DNA of 22,583 nucleotides, from positions 1-22,583 of the forward strand of contig CAZOHM010000039.1 in NCBI GenBank assembly GCA_964579795.1, written 5' to 3'. Numbering within the stretch: the stretch's first letter is position 1; every line of letters starts with the position of its first letter. Shown here piece by piece: positions 1 to 7,665 of the stretch. Position numbers and translations under genes: made by a program. The notes under the pieces were generated by a model. It saw only the letters and a program-made list of their open reading frames with translations. It had not been told where the DNA came from and searched no databases. Source of the DNA: JAEYFP01 sp964579795 (GTDB lineage Bacteria > Bacillota > Clostridia > Lachnospirales > Lachnospiraceae).

Positions 1-181
1 GCATTTGTCTTGATTTTCTGATTGCAATATTTGTTACTGTACATGTATTTACTATATAAACATCTGCCATTTCAGCAAAGGGTACAATTTCGTACCCTGA
101 TTTTGTAAACATTTGCTGCATAAATTCCATTTCGTATGCATTAACCTTACATCCAAGGTTGTGGAATGCTACTTTTGTCAT
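1..181 (-). CDS. mtaB: tRNA t6A37 methylthiotransferase MtaB (N-terminal part, runs off the window)
   Basis: Radical-SAM enzyme that turns N6-threonylcarbamoyladenosine at tRNA position 37 into its 2-methylthio form. Only the first 60 codons are present; the rest lies beyond base 1. The visible part shows the N-terminal methylthiotransferase signature: LGCKVNAYE near residues 9-17 and VNTCTVTN near residues 46-53, followed by RKSRQM. The two Cys residues, in LGCK and NTCTVT, are expected ligands of the auxiliary iron-sulfur cluster. The ATG at 181 follows an AAGGAG ribosome site at good spacing. A position usually Asp in this family (A-D-x-K-S-R-Q) reads Ile here. The gene is divergent from the HPr-like gene. 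In Firmicutes mtaB commonly follows rsmE in the dnaK cluster. The family is clear; the miaB/mtaB split rests on the NTCTVTN form and on context. Confidence 0.88.
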   Translation of the reverse strand, partial: MTKVAFHNLGCKVNAYEMEFMQQMFTKSGYEIVPFAEMADVYIVNTCTVTNIAIRKSRQM

Positions 182-214
182 AAGATACTCCTTATTTTTT
201 GTACTGTTTTGATA

Positions 215-243
215 TTGACTTTTCAGTTTACCGGTCTTATGAT
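215..243 (+). promoter_or_regulatory. Sigma-A type promoter for the HPr-like gene
   Basis: TTGACT (215-220) and TATGAT (238-243) are separated by 17 bp. The expected transcript start is near base 250, about 30 bp before the ATG at 283. It lies in the divergent spacer with mtaB. Confidence 0.7.
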
Positions 244-282
244 AAGAATTGTAGTAAATATAAAAGAAAAGGAGGTATTTGT

Positions 283-513
283 ATGAAAACAGTACAGATT
301 TCTTTAAATTCTATCGATAAAGTAAAATCTTTCGTAAACGATATCACAAAATTTGATTACGATTTTGATTTAGTATCCGGTAGATACGTAATTGATGCCA
401 AATCTATCATGGGTATTTTCAGTTTAGATTTATCTAAGCCAATCGATTTAAACATCCATGCTGAAGACAATGCAGAGGACGTTTTGGCTGTTATTAAGCC
501 GTACATGATTTAG
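283..513 (+). CDS. HPr-like protein lacking the catalytic histidine
   Basis: 76-residue protein of the PTS HPr fold. The regulatory-serine region is clear: KSIMGIFSLDL at residues 40-50, with Ser41 matching Ser46 of HPr. The catalytic region, normally GxHARPA, reads NSIDKVKS, so His15, Arg17 and Pro18 are all gone and the protein has no equivalent phosphorylatable His. By analogy with Crh of Bacillus it could be a serine-phosphorylated regulator (HprK substrate, CcpA partner) rather than a phosphocarrier; that is inference. The open frame extends upstream to 199, but the ATG at 283 is chosen because AAGGAGG lies 7 bp before it and a promoter overlaps the longer version. It is monocistronic and followed by a hairpin terminator. 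No other PTS gene is in the window. Confidence 0.85.
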   Translation: MKTVQISLNSIDKVKSFVNDITKFDYDFDLVSGRYVIDAKSIMGIFSLDLSKPIDLNIHAEDNAEDVLAVIKPYMI

Positions 514-529
514 GTTTCGTACAATTAAA

Positions 530-573
530 GACAACCAAAGGGCATTTGTCAAAAGGGCAGTTGTCCTTTTTTT
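530..573 (+). terminator. Hairpin terminator after the HPr-like gene, shared with the convergent operon
   Basis: GACAAC (530-535) pairs with GTTGTC (560-565), extended by AAA/TTT across one bulged C, and is followed by seven T (567-573). The 24-nt loop contains a smaller CAAA/TTTG hairpin. The structure overlaps the 3' end of the convergent membrane-protein gene (stop at 549) and may work in both directions. The long loop keeps confidence moderate. Confidence 0.55.
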
Positions 574-2258
574 GTGTTTTCTTTTCTATGATCCTGCTTT
601 GCAACAGCAAATACATGCTCATTTGCATAAACAAATTCAAGCCCCTGAAACTTTGTCTCATCAAAGTCTTCCTGCTTAAAAATATAAATCACATTCTTTC
701 TGACAATACCGTTTTTCAATTCTTCCTTCCATCTGTTAATATCGCTTGCAACCAAAGCACTGATATCTCTTGCATAATAGTAATTATTCTGTCGCATGCC
801 ATGCAGATATGCGCAATATGCTGTTTCCATAATGATATCATTATCGTCATACATAAAAACAAATTCATTACGGCCTTTCAGTATTTGCTTCAGCTCATTC
901 TCTTCCCACATTGTTTCATAGCTCTGCGATACATCGTAGCAGGCGCGCCTTTGTCCTGCAACAGCTGATATATCATACAGCTGAATAGCAAATGCCGCTG
1001 CAAATACAAGCTTTCCGACAAATGACAACAAATATCTGTCAATAACAACGATTACGCTCAAAGTGATTAAGTAAACAGGTACCCAGATAAACCGCCCATT
1101 CGAGCGAAAAACATTCAATAATTTACGCACAAAGGATGGATAGGGAACACCAAACAGTTTAAACTGATTCCATGTTACAATCGGAAATACTGCAAGAATA
1201 CAGAATACAACAAACAATACAATTATCACGGTTACTCTGCAGTGTGTCCTGAAAAATATGCGATTGATGCGCGGCTTTTTTTTGACATACAAAATAATCA
1301 CTATAATGACTGATATGCAGACAAGAAGCAGTACACCCGCACCAAGATATCCAAATCCCTCATACTGAAAATCATAATACAGTGGCTCGGACGCAAACAC
1401 TCTTCCCATTCCAAGTGGATTAATAAAAGTATTTAAGTTACTGCAAAACGTACCAAGTCCTTCTCCAACGGCTGATGCTCCTCCATAAAATGCTCCCAGA
1501 ACCGCTAATGCAATCAGTGCAGAAACACAATATGTACACAGTATCTTTATCTGCTGCCAAAGACGCTGTTTTTGTGCTGTCACTGTCTCTTTTTTTCCAA
1601 TCCACTGTTCAGCAAAAGAAGCAAGCAAAATCAGACCGGCCATTGGCAGGAAATAGGAATGAATAAACACACACAGTGCCCCCATACCGAACCAAGCCAG
1701 ACATTTTTTTATTGTGCTATCCAGCCTGTCATCATAAAACCAAAGTAACAGGGCAAGCAGAATAATCCATTGTGCTGCAAGTGCTGTATGATAATACATT
1801 CTTTGCAGGATTGGAAAGTTCAAAACAAATACCGCACAGGATAACAGACAAATCCATCGTTTATTGACAAACCGTCTGACTATAATTGCTGCCAATCCAC
1901 CCTGCAGCGTAAAGCTCAATAATCCGAACAATCCAAAATATTGGAATCGCTCAGGAAGTACATGCGCAAACAGTTTGAAAAACACAGCAAACAAAGGTAT
2001 CGAATCCGTATAGATTACCGAAACACGCGTTGGATAGGAAAGAGAGTCAATCAGTCCAATTGGCATGCTCCATTTATCCATGCGAAAATGGCACCAACCA
2101 ATATAATGCTGTCTTAGATCCATATCACCATTTAACAACCATGCATCATATGTAAAATCAAGAATGCGAACTCCATATATGGCAATAAAGCAAATCAGAC
2201 CTATCAAGCAGCCCATATTGAATAACGTACGGTATTCTGACCGTTCACTATTCCACAA
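549..2258 (-). CDS. DUF6311-type polytopic membrane protein
   Basis: 569-residue membrane protein with roughly ten hydrophobic segments from residue 14 to about residue 445, then a soluble tail of about 110 residues. The first loop carries GDMDLRQHYIGW, a Gln-His-Trp block followed by LIDSLSYP and YTDSIPLF, which I recognise as typical of DUF6311 proteins. These resemble GT-C type glycosyltransferases or YfhO-like proteins in topology, but no reaction is established, so a cell-envelope glycan role is a guess. The start is a TTG at 2258 preceded by GGAGG with 9-nt spacing; it lies 11 bp inside the end of thiI, so translation is probably coupled to thiI. The next in-frame ATG (2216) would remove part of the lead-in to the first membrane segment. 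It is the last gene of the prmA operon. Confidence 0.75.
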   Translation of the reverse strand: MWNSERSEYRTLFNMGCLIGLICFIAIYGVRILDFTYDAWLLNGDMDLRQHYIGWCHFRMDKWSMPIGLIDSLSYPTRVSVIYTDSIPLFAVFFKLFAHVLPERFQYFGLFGLLSFTLQGGLAAIIVRRFVNKRWICLLSCAVFVLNFPILQRMYYHTALAAQWIILLALLLWFYDDRLDSTIKKCLAWFGMGALCVFIHSYFLPMAGLILLASFAEQWIGKKETVTAQKQRLWQQIKILCTYCVSALIALAVLGAFYGGASAVGEGLGTFCSNLNTFINPLGMGRVFASEPLYYDFQYEGFGYLGAGVLLLVCISVIIVIILYVKKKPRINRIFFRTHCRVTVIIVLFVVFCILAVFPIVTWNQFKLFGVPYPSFVRKLLNVFRSNGRFIWVPVYLITLSVIVVIDRYLLSFVGKLVFAAAFAIQLYDISAVAGQRRACYDVSQSYETMWEENELKQILKGRNEFVFMYDDNDIIMETAYCAYLHGMRQNNYYYARDISALVASDINRWKEELKNGIVRKNVIYIFKQEDFDETKFQGLEFVYANEHVFAVAKQDHRKENTKKGQLPF

Positions 2259-3429
2259 TAATCAATTCCTCCGTCTCAATTGCCTTTTGAAATAATTCAT
2301 CTATTTTTTCTTCCAGATTACGCTCTGAACGTTTAATTATGTTAATATTCGGTTTTGTAACCGGATGCTTTGCTACAAAAATCGTACAGCAGTCCTCAAA
2401 TGGAAGAATGGACGTTTCATACGTATTAATCTTTTCTGATATTGTCACAATTTCCTGCTTATCGAATCCAATCAACGGTCTGTATACCGGCATAGTACAT
2501 ACTTCATTTGTTGCGGCAAGTGACTGCATCGTCTGACTTGCTACCTGTCCAATGCTTTCACCTGTAATCAGGCCGAGACATTCCGTCTCTTTTGCAAGAT
2601 GCTCAGCTATTTTCATCATGTAACGACGCATAATAATTGTCAGCTCATCATGCGGACATTTTTCATAAATATACAGCTGAATGTCCGTAAAATTAATCAC
2701 ATGCAGATAAATCGGTCCTGAATATTTGGACACAAGTCTTGCAAGATCTACTACCTTCTGCTTAGCACGTTCGCTCGTATATGGCGGTGCATGAAAATAT
2801 ACCGCGTCCAGCTTTACGCCTCTCTTTGAAATCATATAGCCCGCTACCGGAGAATCTATTCCACCAGACAATAAAAGCATTGCCTTGCCATTTGTACCAA
2901 CAGGCATTCCTCCGGGTCCCGGAATGATTTCCGAATAAATATAGATTTTTTCTCTAATTTCAACGGTCAAATAAATATCCGGCTCGTGCACATCCACTTT
3001 CATTTCAGGAAATGCATCCAGAATCACACCGCCAAGTTCTCGATTCAGTTCCATAGAATCAAGAGGATAATTCTTTCTTGCTCTTCTAGCACAAACCTTA
3101 AATGTTTTATTCTTATCCGGATAGACATCTTCCATATATTTTACTGTGTCGGCTGAAAGCTGCTCAAACCCGTTGTCTTCTACATGCACAACCGGACATA
3201 TTCCCGTAATTCCAAATACACACTGTAACCCTGCCACTGTTTCGTCGAAATCAAATTCACTTAAGCATTCAATATAGATTCTTCCCTGTGTTTTTGTTAC
3301 CTGAAACTCTCCATCAACTTTTTTTAACGCATGTCGAATCTGTTTCACGAGTGCATCCTCAAACAGATATCGATTCTTTCCTTTAATTCCGATTTCTGCA
3401 TATTTAATTAAAAACGCCGTATATTTCAT
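2248..3429 (-). CDS. thiI: tRNA 4-thiouridine sulfurtransferase ThiI
   Basis: Adenylates U8 of tRNA and inserts sulfur received as persulfide, making 4-thiouridine; in some bacteria it also feeds thiazole synthesis. Order of parts: N-terminal ferredoxin-like segment (1-60), THUMP domain (about 60-165, ending in IIPGPGGMPVG), then the PP-loop ATPase with SGGIDS at 188-193, HAPPYTSE near 213-220 and LITGESIGQVASQT at 287-300. The 393-residue length and the end shortly after the CC pair at 347-348 show that the C-terminal rhodanese domain of enterobacterial ThiI is absent, as is usual in Firmicutes. The ATG at 3429 is preceded by GGAG 8 bp upstream. It lies 28 bp after a cysteine desulfurase gene, the expected sulfur donor. 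Identification is secure. Confidence 0.97.
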   Translation of the reverse strand: MKYTAFLIKYAEIGIKGKNRYLFEDALVKQIRHALKKVDGEFQVTKTQGRIYIECLSEFDFDETVAGLQCVFGITGICPVVHVEDNGFEQLSADTVKYMEDVYPDKNKTFKVCARRARKNYPLDSMELNRELGGVILDAFPEMKVDVHEPDIYLTVEIREKIYIYSEIIPGPGGMPVGTNGKAMLLLSGGIDSPVAGYMISKRGVKLDAVYFHAPPYTSERAKQKVVDLARLVSKYSGPIYLHVINFTDIQLYIYEKCPHDELTIIMRRYMMKIAEHLAKETECLGLITGESIGQVASQTMQSLAATNEVCTMPVYRPLIGFDKQEIVTISEKINTYETSILPFEDCCTIFVAKHPVTKPNINIIKRSERNLEEKIDELFQKAIETEELIIVE

Positions 3430-3457
3430 ATGGTTATCTCCATTTCTATATTATTTC

Positions 3458-4630
3458 TCAATGTCTCGTATATTTTCTGAATACCGGAAGAATTTCGCGC
3501 AGTGTATCAAGTACATATTCCAACTCTTCCTTCGTAGTGTCAACAGAAAAGCTGAACCGAAGTGTGGAATCAAGAAGCTCTTTTTTTATACCTATGGCCT
3601 GTAATGTTGCACTAACTGCCGGCTTATTTGTTGCGCATGCAGAACCTGAAGAAACATAAATTCCTTTATTCTCCAGCGCATGAAGCAATACTTCTGCACG
3701 AACGCCTGAAAAAGAAGCACTGACAACATGGGGTGCTGTACTCCTCACATCCATGCTGCCCCCGGGTGTCAAACCATTTATTGTCACACCCTCAAGCTGC
3801 ACTAATTCATCAACAAAAAAATGCTTCAGTTCATACATCTGTTCAATTTTATCTGTAAAGTCAGCATAGATTTCTTCTGCGGCCTTTCCTATTCCGGCTA
3901 TTCCCGACACGTTTTCTGTTCCGGAACGCAGACCCTTCTGCTGTCCGCCACCAAACAAAATCGGCTGAATTTTAACTGCTTCATCAATATATAATATCCC
4001 CATACCCTTCGGACCGTGTATTTTATGTCCGCTCACAGACAAAAGATCAATTTTCATTCTTTTCGGGTAGATTTCAAATTTACCGTATCCCTGCACAGCA
4101 TCAACATGGAATAATGTTTTTGGATTCTTCTGTTTAATCAAATGACCAATCTCAGATATCGGCTGCAGTGAACCAATTTCGTTATTCACATACATCACAG
4201 AAACCAGTATTGTGTCCTCGCACAACGCTTTCTCTACATCCTCTAATCGGACTCTTCCGCTCGTATCTACATTAAGATAAGTTATCCGAAATCCCTGCTT
4301 CTCCAAATATTTCATAGGCTCAAGCACTGCCGGATGCTCTATTTTCGTTGTAATCAAATGCATGCCTGCACGTTTGTTTGCCTGCGCACAGCCTATAATT
4401 GCCAAATTGTCCGACTCTGTTCCTCCCGAAGTAAACAGTATTTCCTTTTCCTGCACCTTGAGATTTTTTGCAAAGATTTCCTTTGCTCTTCTGATATATT
4501 TTTCTGCTTCTACTCCAACATGATGCATGCTGGATGGATTTCCGTATGCTTCATCCATCACTGTATCCATCAGCTTTCTTACATCATCAAAGCATCTGGT
4601 TGTAGCAGAATTATCAAGATAGACCTGCAT
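3458..4630 (-). CDS. Cysteine desulfurase, NifS/IscS family, partner of ThiI
   Basis: PLP enzyme that takes sulfur from L-cysteine and holds it as a persulfide. 390 residues. Visible key sites: YLDNSATT at the N terminus, His99 in the KIEHP motif that stacks on PLP, Asp177 in FHVDAVQ, the PLP lysine Lys203 in SGHKIHGPKG, the RSGTEN motif near 235-240, and the persulfide Cys332 in SSGSACAT. It sits between rsmE (10 bp upstream) and thiI (28 bp downstream), in the same order as the NifZ-ThiI pair of Bacillus, so its likely job is sulfur supply to ThiI for 4-thiouridine in tRNA rather than general Fe-S assembly; no IscU- or SufU-like scaffold gene is near. AAAGGAGG lies just before the ATG and overlaps the rsmE stop, which suggests coupling. 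Confidence 0.95.
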   Translation of the reverse strand: MQVYLDNSATTRCFDDVRKLMDTVMDEAYGNPSSMHHVGVEAEKYIRRAKEIFAKNLKVQEKEILFTSGGTESDNLAIIGCAQANKRAGMHLITTKIEHPAVLEPMKYLEKQGFRITYLNVDTSGRVRLEDVEKALCEDTILVSVMYVNNEIGSLQPISEIGHLIKQKNPKTLFHVDAVQGYGKFEIYPKRMKIDLLSVSGHKIHGPKGMGILYIDEAVKIQPILFGGGQQKGLRSGTENVSGIAGIGKAAEEIYADFTDKIEQMYELKHFFVDELVQLEGVTINGLTPGGSMDVRSTAPHVVSASFSGVRAEVLLHALENKGIYVSSGSACATNKPAVSATLQAIGIKKELLDSTLRFSFSVDTTKEELEYVLDTLREILPVFRKYTRH

Positions 4631-4640
4631 GTTTCCTCCT

Positions 4641-5387
4641 TTATTGCTCCAACTGATATACTAACCACGCCAACACCGTCATCCCCGCTGTTTCCGTTCG
4701 TAATATTCGATGTCCAAGCGTAATTGGTGTGATACCTGCTTCTTCTGCAAGCTGAATTTCCATATCATCAAACCCGCCTTCTGGTCCGATAAAAACAGCG
4801 ATTCTCTGCTCCGGTAATATTTCTGACAACAGCTTTCGTGTCTCCTTCATACCGTTCATATCTGCCTGTTCATATGGAATAAGCTTGATTTCAAAATCCT
4901 TGCAATAATCAGCCGCTTCCTTCATTGTCATTACCTTTTTTACCTCAGGTACAATTCTACGCTGTGACTGCTTCGCAGCAGCCTCAGAAATTGCATTCCA
5001 TCGAAGCAGCTTGGATTTTTCTTTTTTAGCATCCAGCTTTACCACCGCACGTTTTGTTTGTATCGGAACGATTTCACTTGCTCCAAGCTCCACTGCCTTT
5101 TGAATAATCATTTCCATCTTATCACCTTTTGGCAGCCCCTGAAGCAGGCAGATTCTGTTAGGCAACTCTACTGCCTCTTCTTTGATGAACAACAGCTGGC
5201 AGACTATTCGGTCATCTTCAAAGTTCTCTATCTCGCACTGATAATATCGATCTTCTGACGCGGTCACAACACGAATAGCTTCTCCAATTCGCATTCGCAG
5301 CACATTTTTTATATGATTGACATCCGAGCCAATAATTACTATTTTTTTATCAATAATCTGTTCCGGTTCTACAAAAAACTGATACAT
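4641..5387 (-). CDS. rsmE: 16S rRNA (uracil1498-N3)-methyltransferase RsmE
   Basis: SPOUT-family enzyme that methylates N3 of U1498 in 16S rRNA of the 30S subunit. The N-terminal PUA-like part (1-75) includes HIKNVLRMR, followed by the trefoil-knot domain with LLQGLPKGDKME (81-92), the AAAKQSQRR motif near 137-144, GPEGGF at 201-206 and LGHRILRTETA at 224-234, the last two forming the SAM-binding knot. The open frame continues upstream to 5441, but those 18 codons overlap prmA and look unlike the family; the ATG at 5387 gives the normal start and length (248 residues) and has GGAG upstream. It follows prmA by 20 bp and precedes the cysteine desulfurase by 10 bp. Confidence 0.95.
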   Translation of the reverse strand: MYQFFVEPEQIIDKKIVIIGSDVNHIKNVLRMRIGEAIRVVTASEDRYYQCEIENFEDDRIVCQLLFIKEEAVELPNRICLLQGLPKGDKMEMIIQKAVELGASEIVPIQTKRAVVKLDAKKEKSKLLRWNAISEAAAKQSQRRIVPEVKKVMTMKEAADYCKDFEIKLIPYEQADMNGMKETRKLLSEILPEQRIAVFIGPEGGFDDMEIQLAEEAGITPITLGHRILRTETAGMTVLAWLVYQLEQ

Positions 5388-5407
5388 ACCCTCGTCTCTC
5401 CTACTTG

Positions 5408-6364
5408 TCACATCGGTTTTCTTGCAGTTACATTTACCCATTCTCCCTGATGATTAACTTCAAGAACTTCCATTCCAGCCTCTTTCACTGCCTTTACAAC
5501 TACCTGTTCCTTATCCTCAATAATACCTGATGTAATATAGGTTCCGCCTGGCTTTAATTGATGCATAATGACAGGAGTCAATGGTATAAGAACCTCTGCC
5601 AGAATATTTGCTGCTACAATATCATATTTTTCATAGCCAACTCGATCCTGAACTGCCTTATCATCGATAATATTTCCAATCAAAAGCTCAAAACCAGCAT
5701 CCTGCAGACCATTTGCCTCCATATTATCCTGAACTGCATTGACTGCACATGGATCAAGATCTGTTCCAATTGCAGAAGCCGCTCCAAACTTATATGCCAT
5801 AATGGACAGTATCCCGCTTCCTGTACCTACGTCCAGCAAAGCCGTTTCCTGTGTTACATATTTGCGAAGCTGTCTGATACAAAGCTGTGTTGTCTCATGC
5901 ATTCCCGTTCCAAACGCTGTTCCCGGATCAATATGAATCACCATTCTACCTGTATCCTCTGTTTTTATTTCTTCCCAAGACGGGATAATTAAAATATCAT
6001 CTACATAGAACTGATGGAAATATTGTTTCCAGTTATTCAAAAAATCTTCATCCGCAGTCTGTGAAATCTGAATGGAGCATTCTCCGACATTCATAAAACT
6101 CTTTAAATCGTCAAGCTCGCTTCGTACGTCTGCAAGCATTTTCTCATTATCCTCATCTGCATCAAGATAGAAGCTTAAATATGCAATACCATCATCAGCA
6201 GGACCATCAGGAAGAATATCTACAAACATCTGTGCTTTTTCCTGATCTGTCAACGGAATTTTATCTTCAATCTCCACACCTTCTATTCCGAGATCTACCA
6301 ATGTACTGATTACCACATCTTCAGCAGTAGTCAGAGTTTTTACTGTATATTTATTATAACGCAT
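5408..6364 (-). CDS. prmA: Ribosomal protein L11 methyltransferase PrmA
   Basis: SAM-dependent enzyme that trimethylates amino groups of ribosomal protein L11. 318 residues. The N-terminal L11-recognition domain (1-110) ends at NNWKQYF (110-116). The catalytic domain carries DPGTAFGTGMHETT (146-159), the SAM-binding motif LLDVGTGSGIL (176-186), an acidic TDLDP (201-205) that should bind the ribose, and AANIL (251-255), the family's active-site loop. The ATG at 6364 follows AAGGAG at 6-bp spacing. It is the first gene of a five-gene minus-strand operon (prmA, rsmE, cysteine desulfurase, thiI, DUF6311). In other Firmicutes it follows dnaJ directly; here dnaJ is about 13 kb away. Confidence 0.96.
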   Translation of the reverse strand: MRYNKYTVKTLTTAEDVVISTLVDLGIEGVEIEDKIPLTDQEKAQMFVDILPDGPADDGIAYLSFYLDADEDNEKMLADVRSELDDLKSFMNVGECSIQISQTADEDFLNNWKQYFHQFYVDDILIIPSWEEIKTEDTGRMVIHIDPGTAFGTGMHETTQLCIRQLRKYVTQETALLDVGTGSGILSIMAYKFGAASAIGTDLDPCAVNAVQDNMEANGLQDAGFELLIGNIIDDKAVQDRVGYEKYDIVAANILAEVLIPLTPVIMHQLKPGGTYITSGIIEDKEQVVVKAVKEAGMEVLEVNHQGEWVNVTARKPM

Positions 6365-6395
6365 AATCGACTCCTTCTGTTTCGTTAATTCATTG

Positions 6396-6408
6396 ATTGA
6401 TTATCAAT
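6396..6408. promoter_or_regulatory. 13-bp palindrome at the predicted prmA transcript start
   Basis: ATTGATTATCAAT is a perfect inverted repeat with a one-base centre. It covers about +1 to +12 of the transcript predicted from the extended -10 at 6414-6422, a position suited to a repressor. It is AT-rich and could be chance. Confidence 0.3.
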
Positions 6409-6413
6409 TTATT

Positions 6414-6442
6414 AGTATATCATGATTCCTAAGAAAGAACCA
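6414..6442 (-). promoter_or_regulatory. Extended -10 promoter for the prmA operon
   Basis: On the minus strand TGATATACT (6414-6422) forms an extended -10 element (TG-n-TATACT). The -35 region near 6437-6442 is weak (TGGTTC), which fits reliance on the TG extension. Transcription would start near 6407, about 43 bp before prmA. Confidence 0.5.
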
Positions 6443-6471
6443 GCGAAGAAATGGATTCTAATCTATAGTAT

Positions 6472-6500
6472 TTGCCATTTTACACTATTTCCTATATACT
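6472..6500 (+). promoter_or_regulatory. Sigma-A type promoter for manC
   Basis: TTGCCA (6472-6477) and TATACT (6495-6500) are separated by 17 bp. The start would be near 6507, about 42 bp before the manC ATG. It is divergent from the prmA promoter. Confidence 0.65.
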
Positions 6501-6548
6501 ATTAGATACAGAATTTCAAAATCAGATTACCGAAGGGCAGGTTATGAT

Positions 6549-7619
6549 ATGAAAAAAACAGCATTGATTATGGCTGGCGGACGGGGTGAACGTTTTTGGC
6601 CAAAAAGCCGCAAAAATCTTCCAAAGCAGTTTCTGTCTCTTACCGATGACGGAAAGACAATGATTCAGCTTACTGTCGAGCGCATTCTTCCCCTTGTAGA
6701 TATAGAAGATATCTACATCGCAACAAATCGGGATTATCTTCCGCTTGTAGCAGAACAGCTTCCCTCTATTCCAAAAGAAAATATTTTATGCGAACCTGTC
6801 GGTAGAAACACTGCACCATGCATTGCACTTGGTGCTGCACATATTTCAAAAAAATATGAGGATGCAATCATGATGGTTTTGCCATCTGACCACCTGATAA
6901 AATACAGTAGTATGTACCAGACGACTTTGCGTGATGCTTGTGAAATTGCAGAGCAGGATGACAATCTTGTTACTGTCGGCATTACCCCTGACTACCCGGA
7001 AATCGGATATGGATATATCAAGTTTGTAAACGAAATTTGTGAGGGACGTGCTTTTAAGGTCGATTGCTTTGTAGAAAAACCTACACTCGAGCTCGCAAAG
7101 GAATATCTGGCTTCTGATGATTATCTATGGAACAGTGGTATGTTTCTCTGGAAGCTCTCAACAATTATGCAGAAATTTGAACGTTTTATGCCGGATACCT
7201 ACGAAGGCTTGATGACGATTCGTAATTCTGTTGGTACATCAGCACAGGATGAGATTTTGGAAAAAGTCTTTCCTTCCTTCCCTTCCATCTCAATAGATTA
7301 CGGCATTATGGAAAAAGCAGAGAATATTTATACAATCCCCGGAACTTTTGGCTGGGATGATGTCGGCTCATGGCTTGCTGTAGAGCGAATAAAGAAATCG
7401 AATGAATACGGAAATATAGTAGATGGTAATATTGTTACAATCAATACAAAAAACTGCATTATACAAGGTGGACAGAAATTGATTGCAACTATCGGCCTCG
7501 AAGACTTAATTATTGTCGATACAGAAGATGCAACACTGATTTGTGAAAAAGACAGCACAGCAGATATCAAGAAAGTTCTTGAGAATCTTCGCATTTGTAA
7601 CAGAAATGAATATTTGTAA
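6549..7619 (+). CDS. manC: Mannose-1-phosphate guanylyltransferase (GDP-mannose pyrophosphorylase)
   Basis: Makes GDP-mannose from mannose-1-phosphate and GTP in the cytoplasm, for mannosyl, rhamnosyl or fucosyl units of surface glycans. 356 residues, one nucleotidyltransferase domain with no C-terminal isomerase half, so it is the short monofunctional form. Motifs: GGRGERFWP (10-18) with PKQF (25-28) for nucleotide binding, CEPVGRNTAPC (81-91), PSDH (112-115), GYGYI (153-157), FVEKP (174-178), WNSGMF (194-199) and WDDVGSW (269-275). It has its own promoter and terminator, so it is monocistronic, between divergent prmA and convergent MATE. The ribosome site before ATG 6549 (AGGGCAGG) is imperfect. 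No other nucleotide-sugar or polysaccharide gene is in the window, so the end product is unknown. Confidence 0.93.
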   Translation: MKKTALIMAGGRGERFWPKSRKNLPKQFLSLTDDGKTMIQLTVERILPLVDIEDIYIATNRDYLPLVAEQLPSIPKENILCEPVGRNTAPCIALGAAHISKKYEDAIMMVLPSDHLIKYSSMYQTTLRDACEIAEQDDNLVTVGITPDYPEIGYGYIKFVNEICEGRAFKVDCFVEKPTLELAKEYLASDDYLWNSGMFLWKLSTIMQKFERFMPDTYEGLMTIRNSVGTSAQDEILEKVFPSFPSISIDYGIMEKAENIYTIPGTFGWDDVGSWLAVERIKKSNEYGNIVDGNIVTINTKNCIIQGGQKLIATIGLEDLIIVDTEDATLICEKDSTADIKKVLENLRICNRNEYL

Positions 7620-7628
7620 GCTACTTTT

Positions 7629-7665
7629 AAACTGCAGAGGATTAAATCCCCTGCAGTTTTATTTT
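7629..7665 (+). terminator. Rho-independent terminator after manC
   Basis: AAACTGCAG (7629-7637) pairs with CTGCAGTTT (7651-7659), with an inner GG/CC, and ends in TTTTATTTT. The stop codon of the convergent MATE gene (7642-7644) lies in the loop. The reverse strand lacks a good T tract, so it mainly serves manC. Confidence 0.8.

Noticed and set aside
546..968. 140-codon open frame on plus opposite the DUF6311-type gene
   Set aside because: It starts within the terminator and has a Cys/Ile/Phe-rich shadow composition and no ribosome site.
6549..7619. Possibility that manC belongs to a capsule or polysaccharide cluster
   Set aside because: It has its own promoter and terminator, and no glycosyltransferase or nucleotide-sugar gene flanks it.
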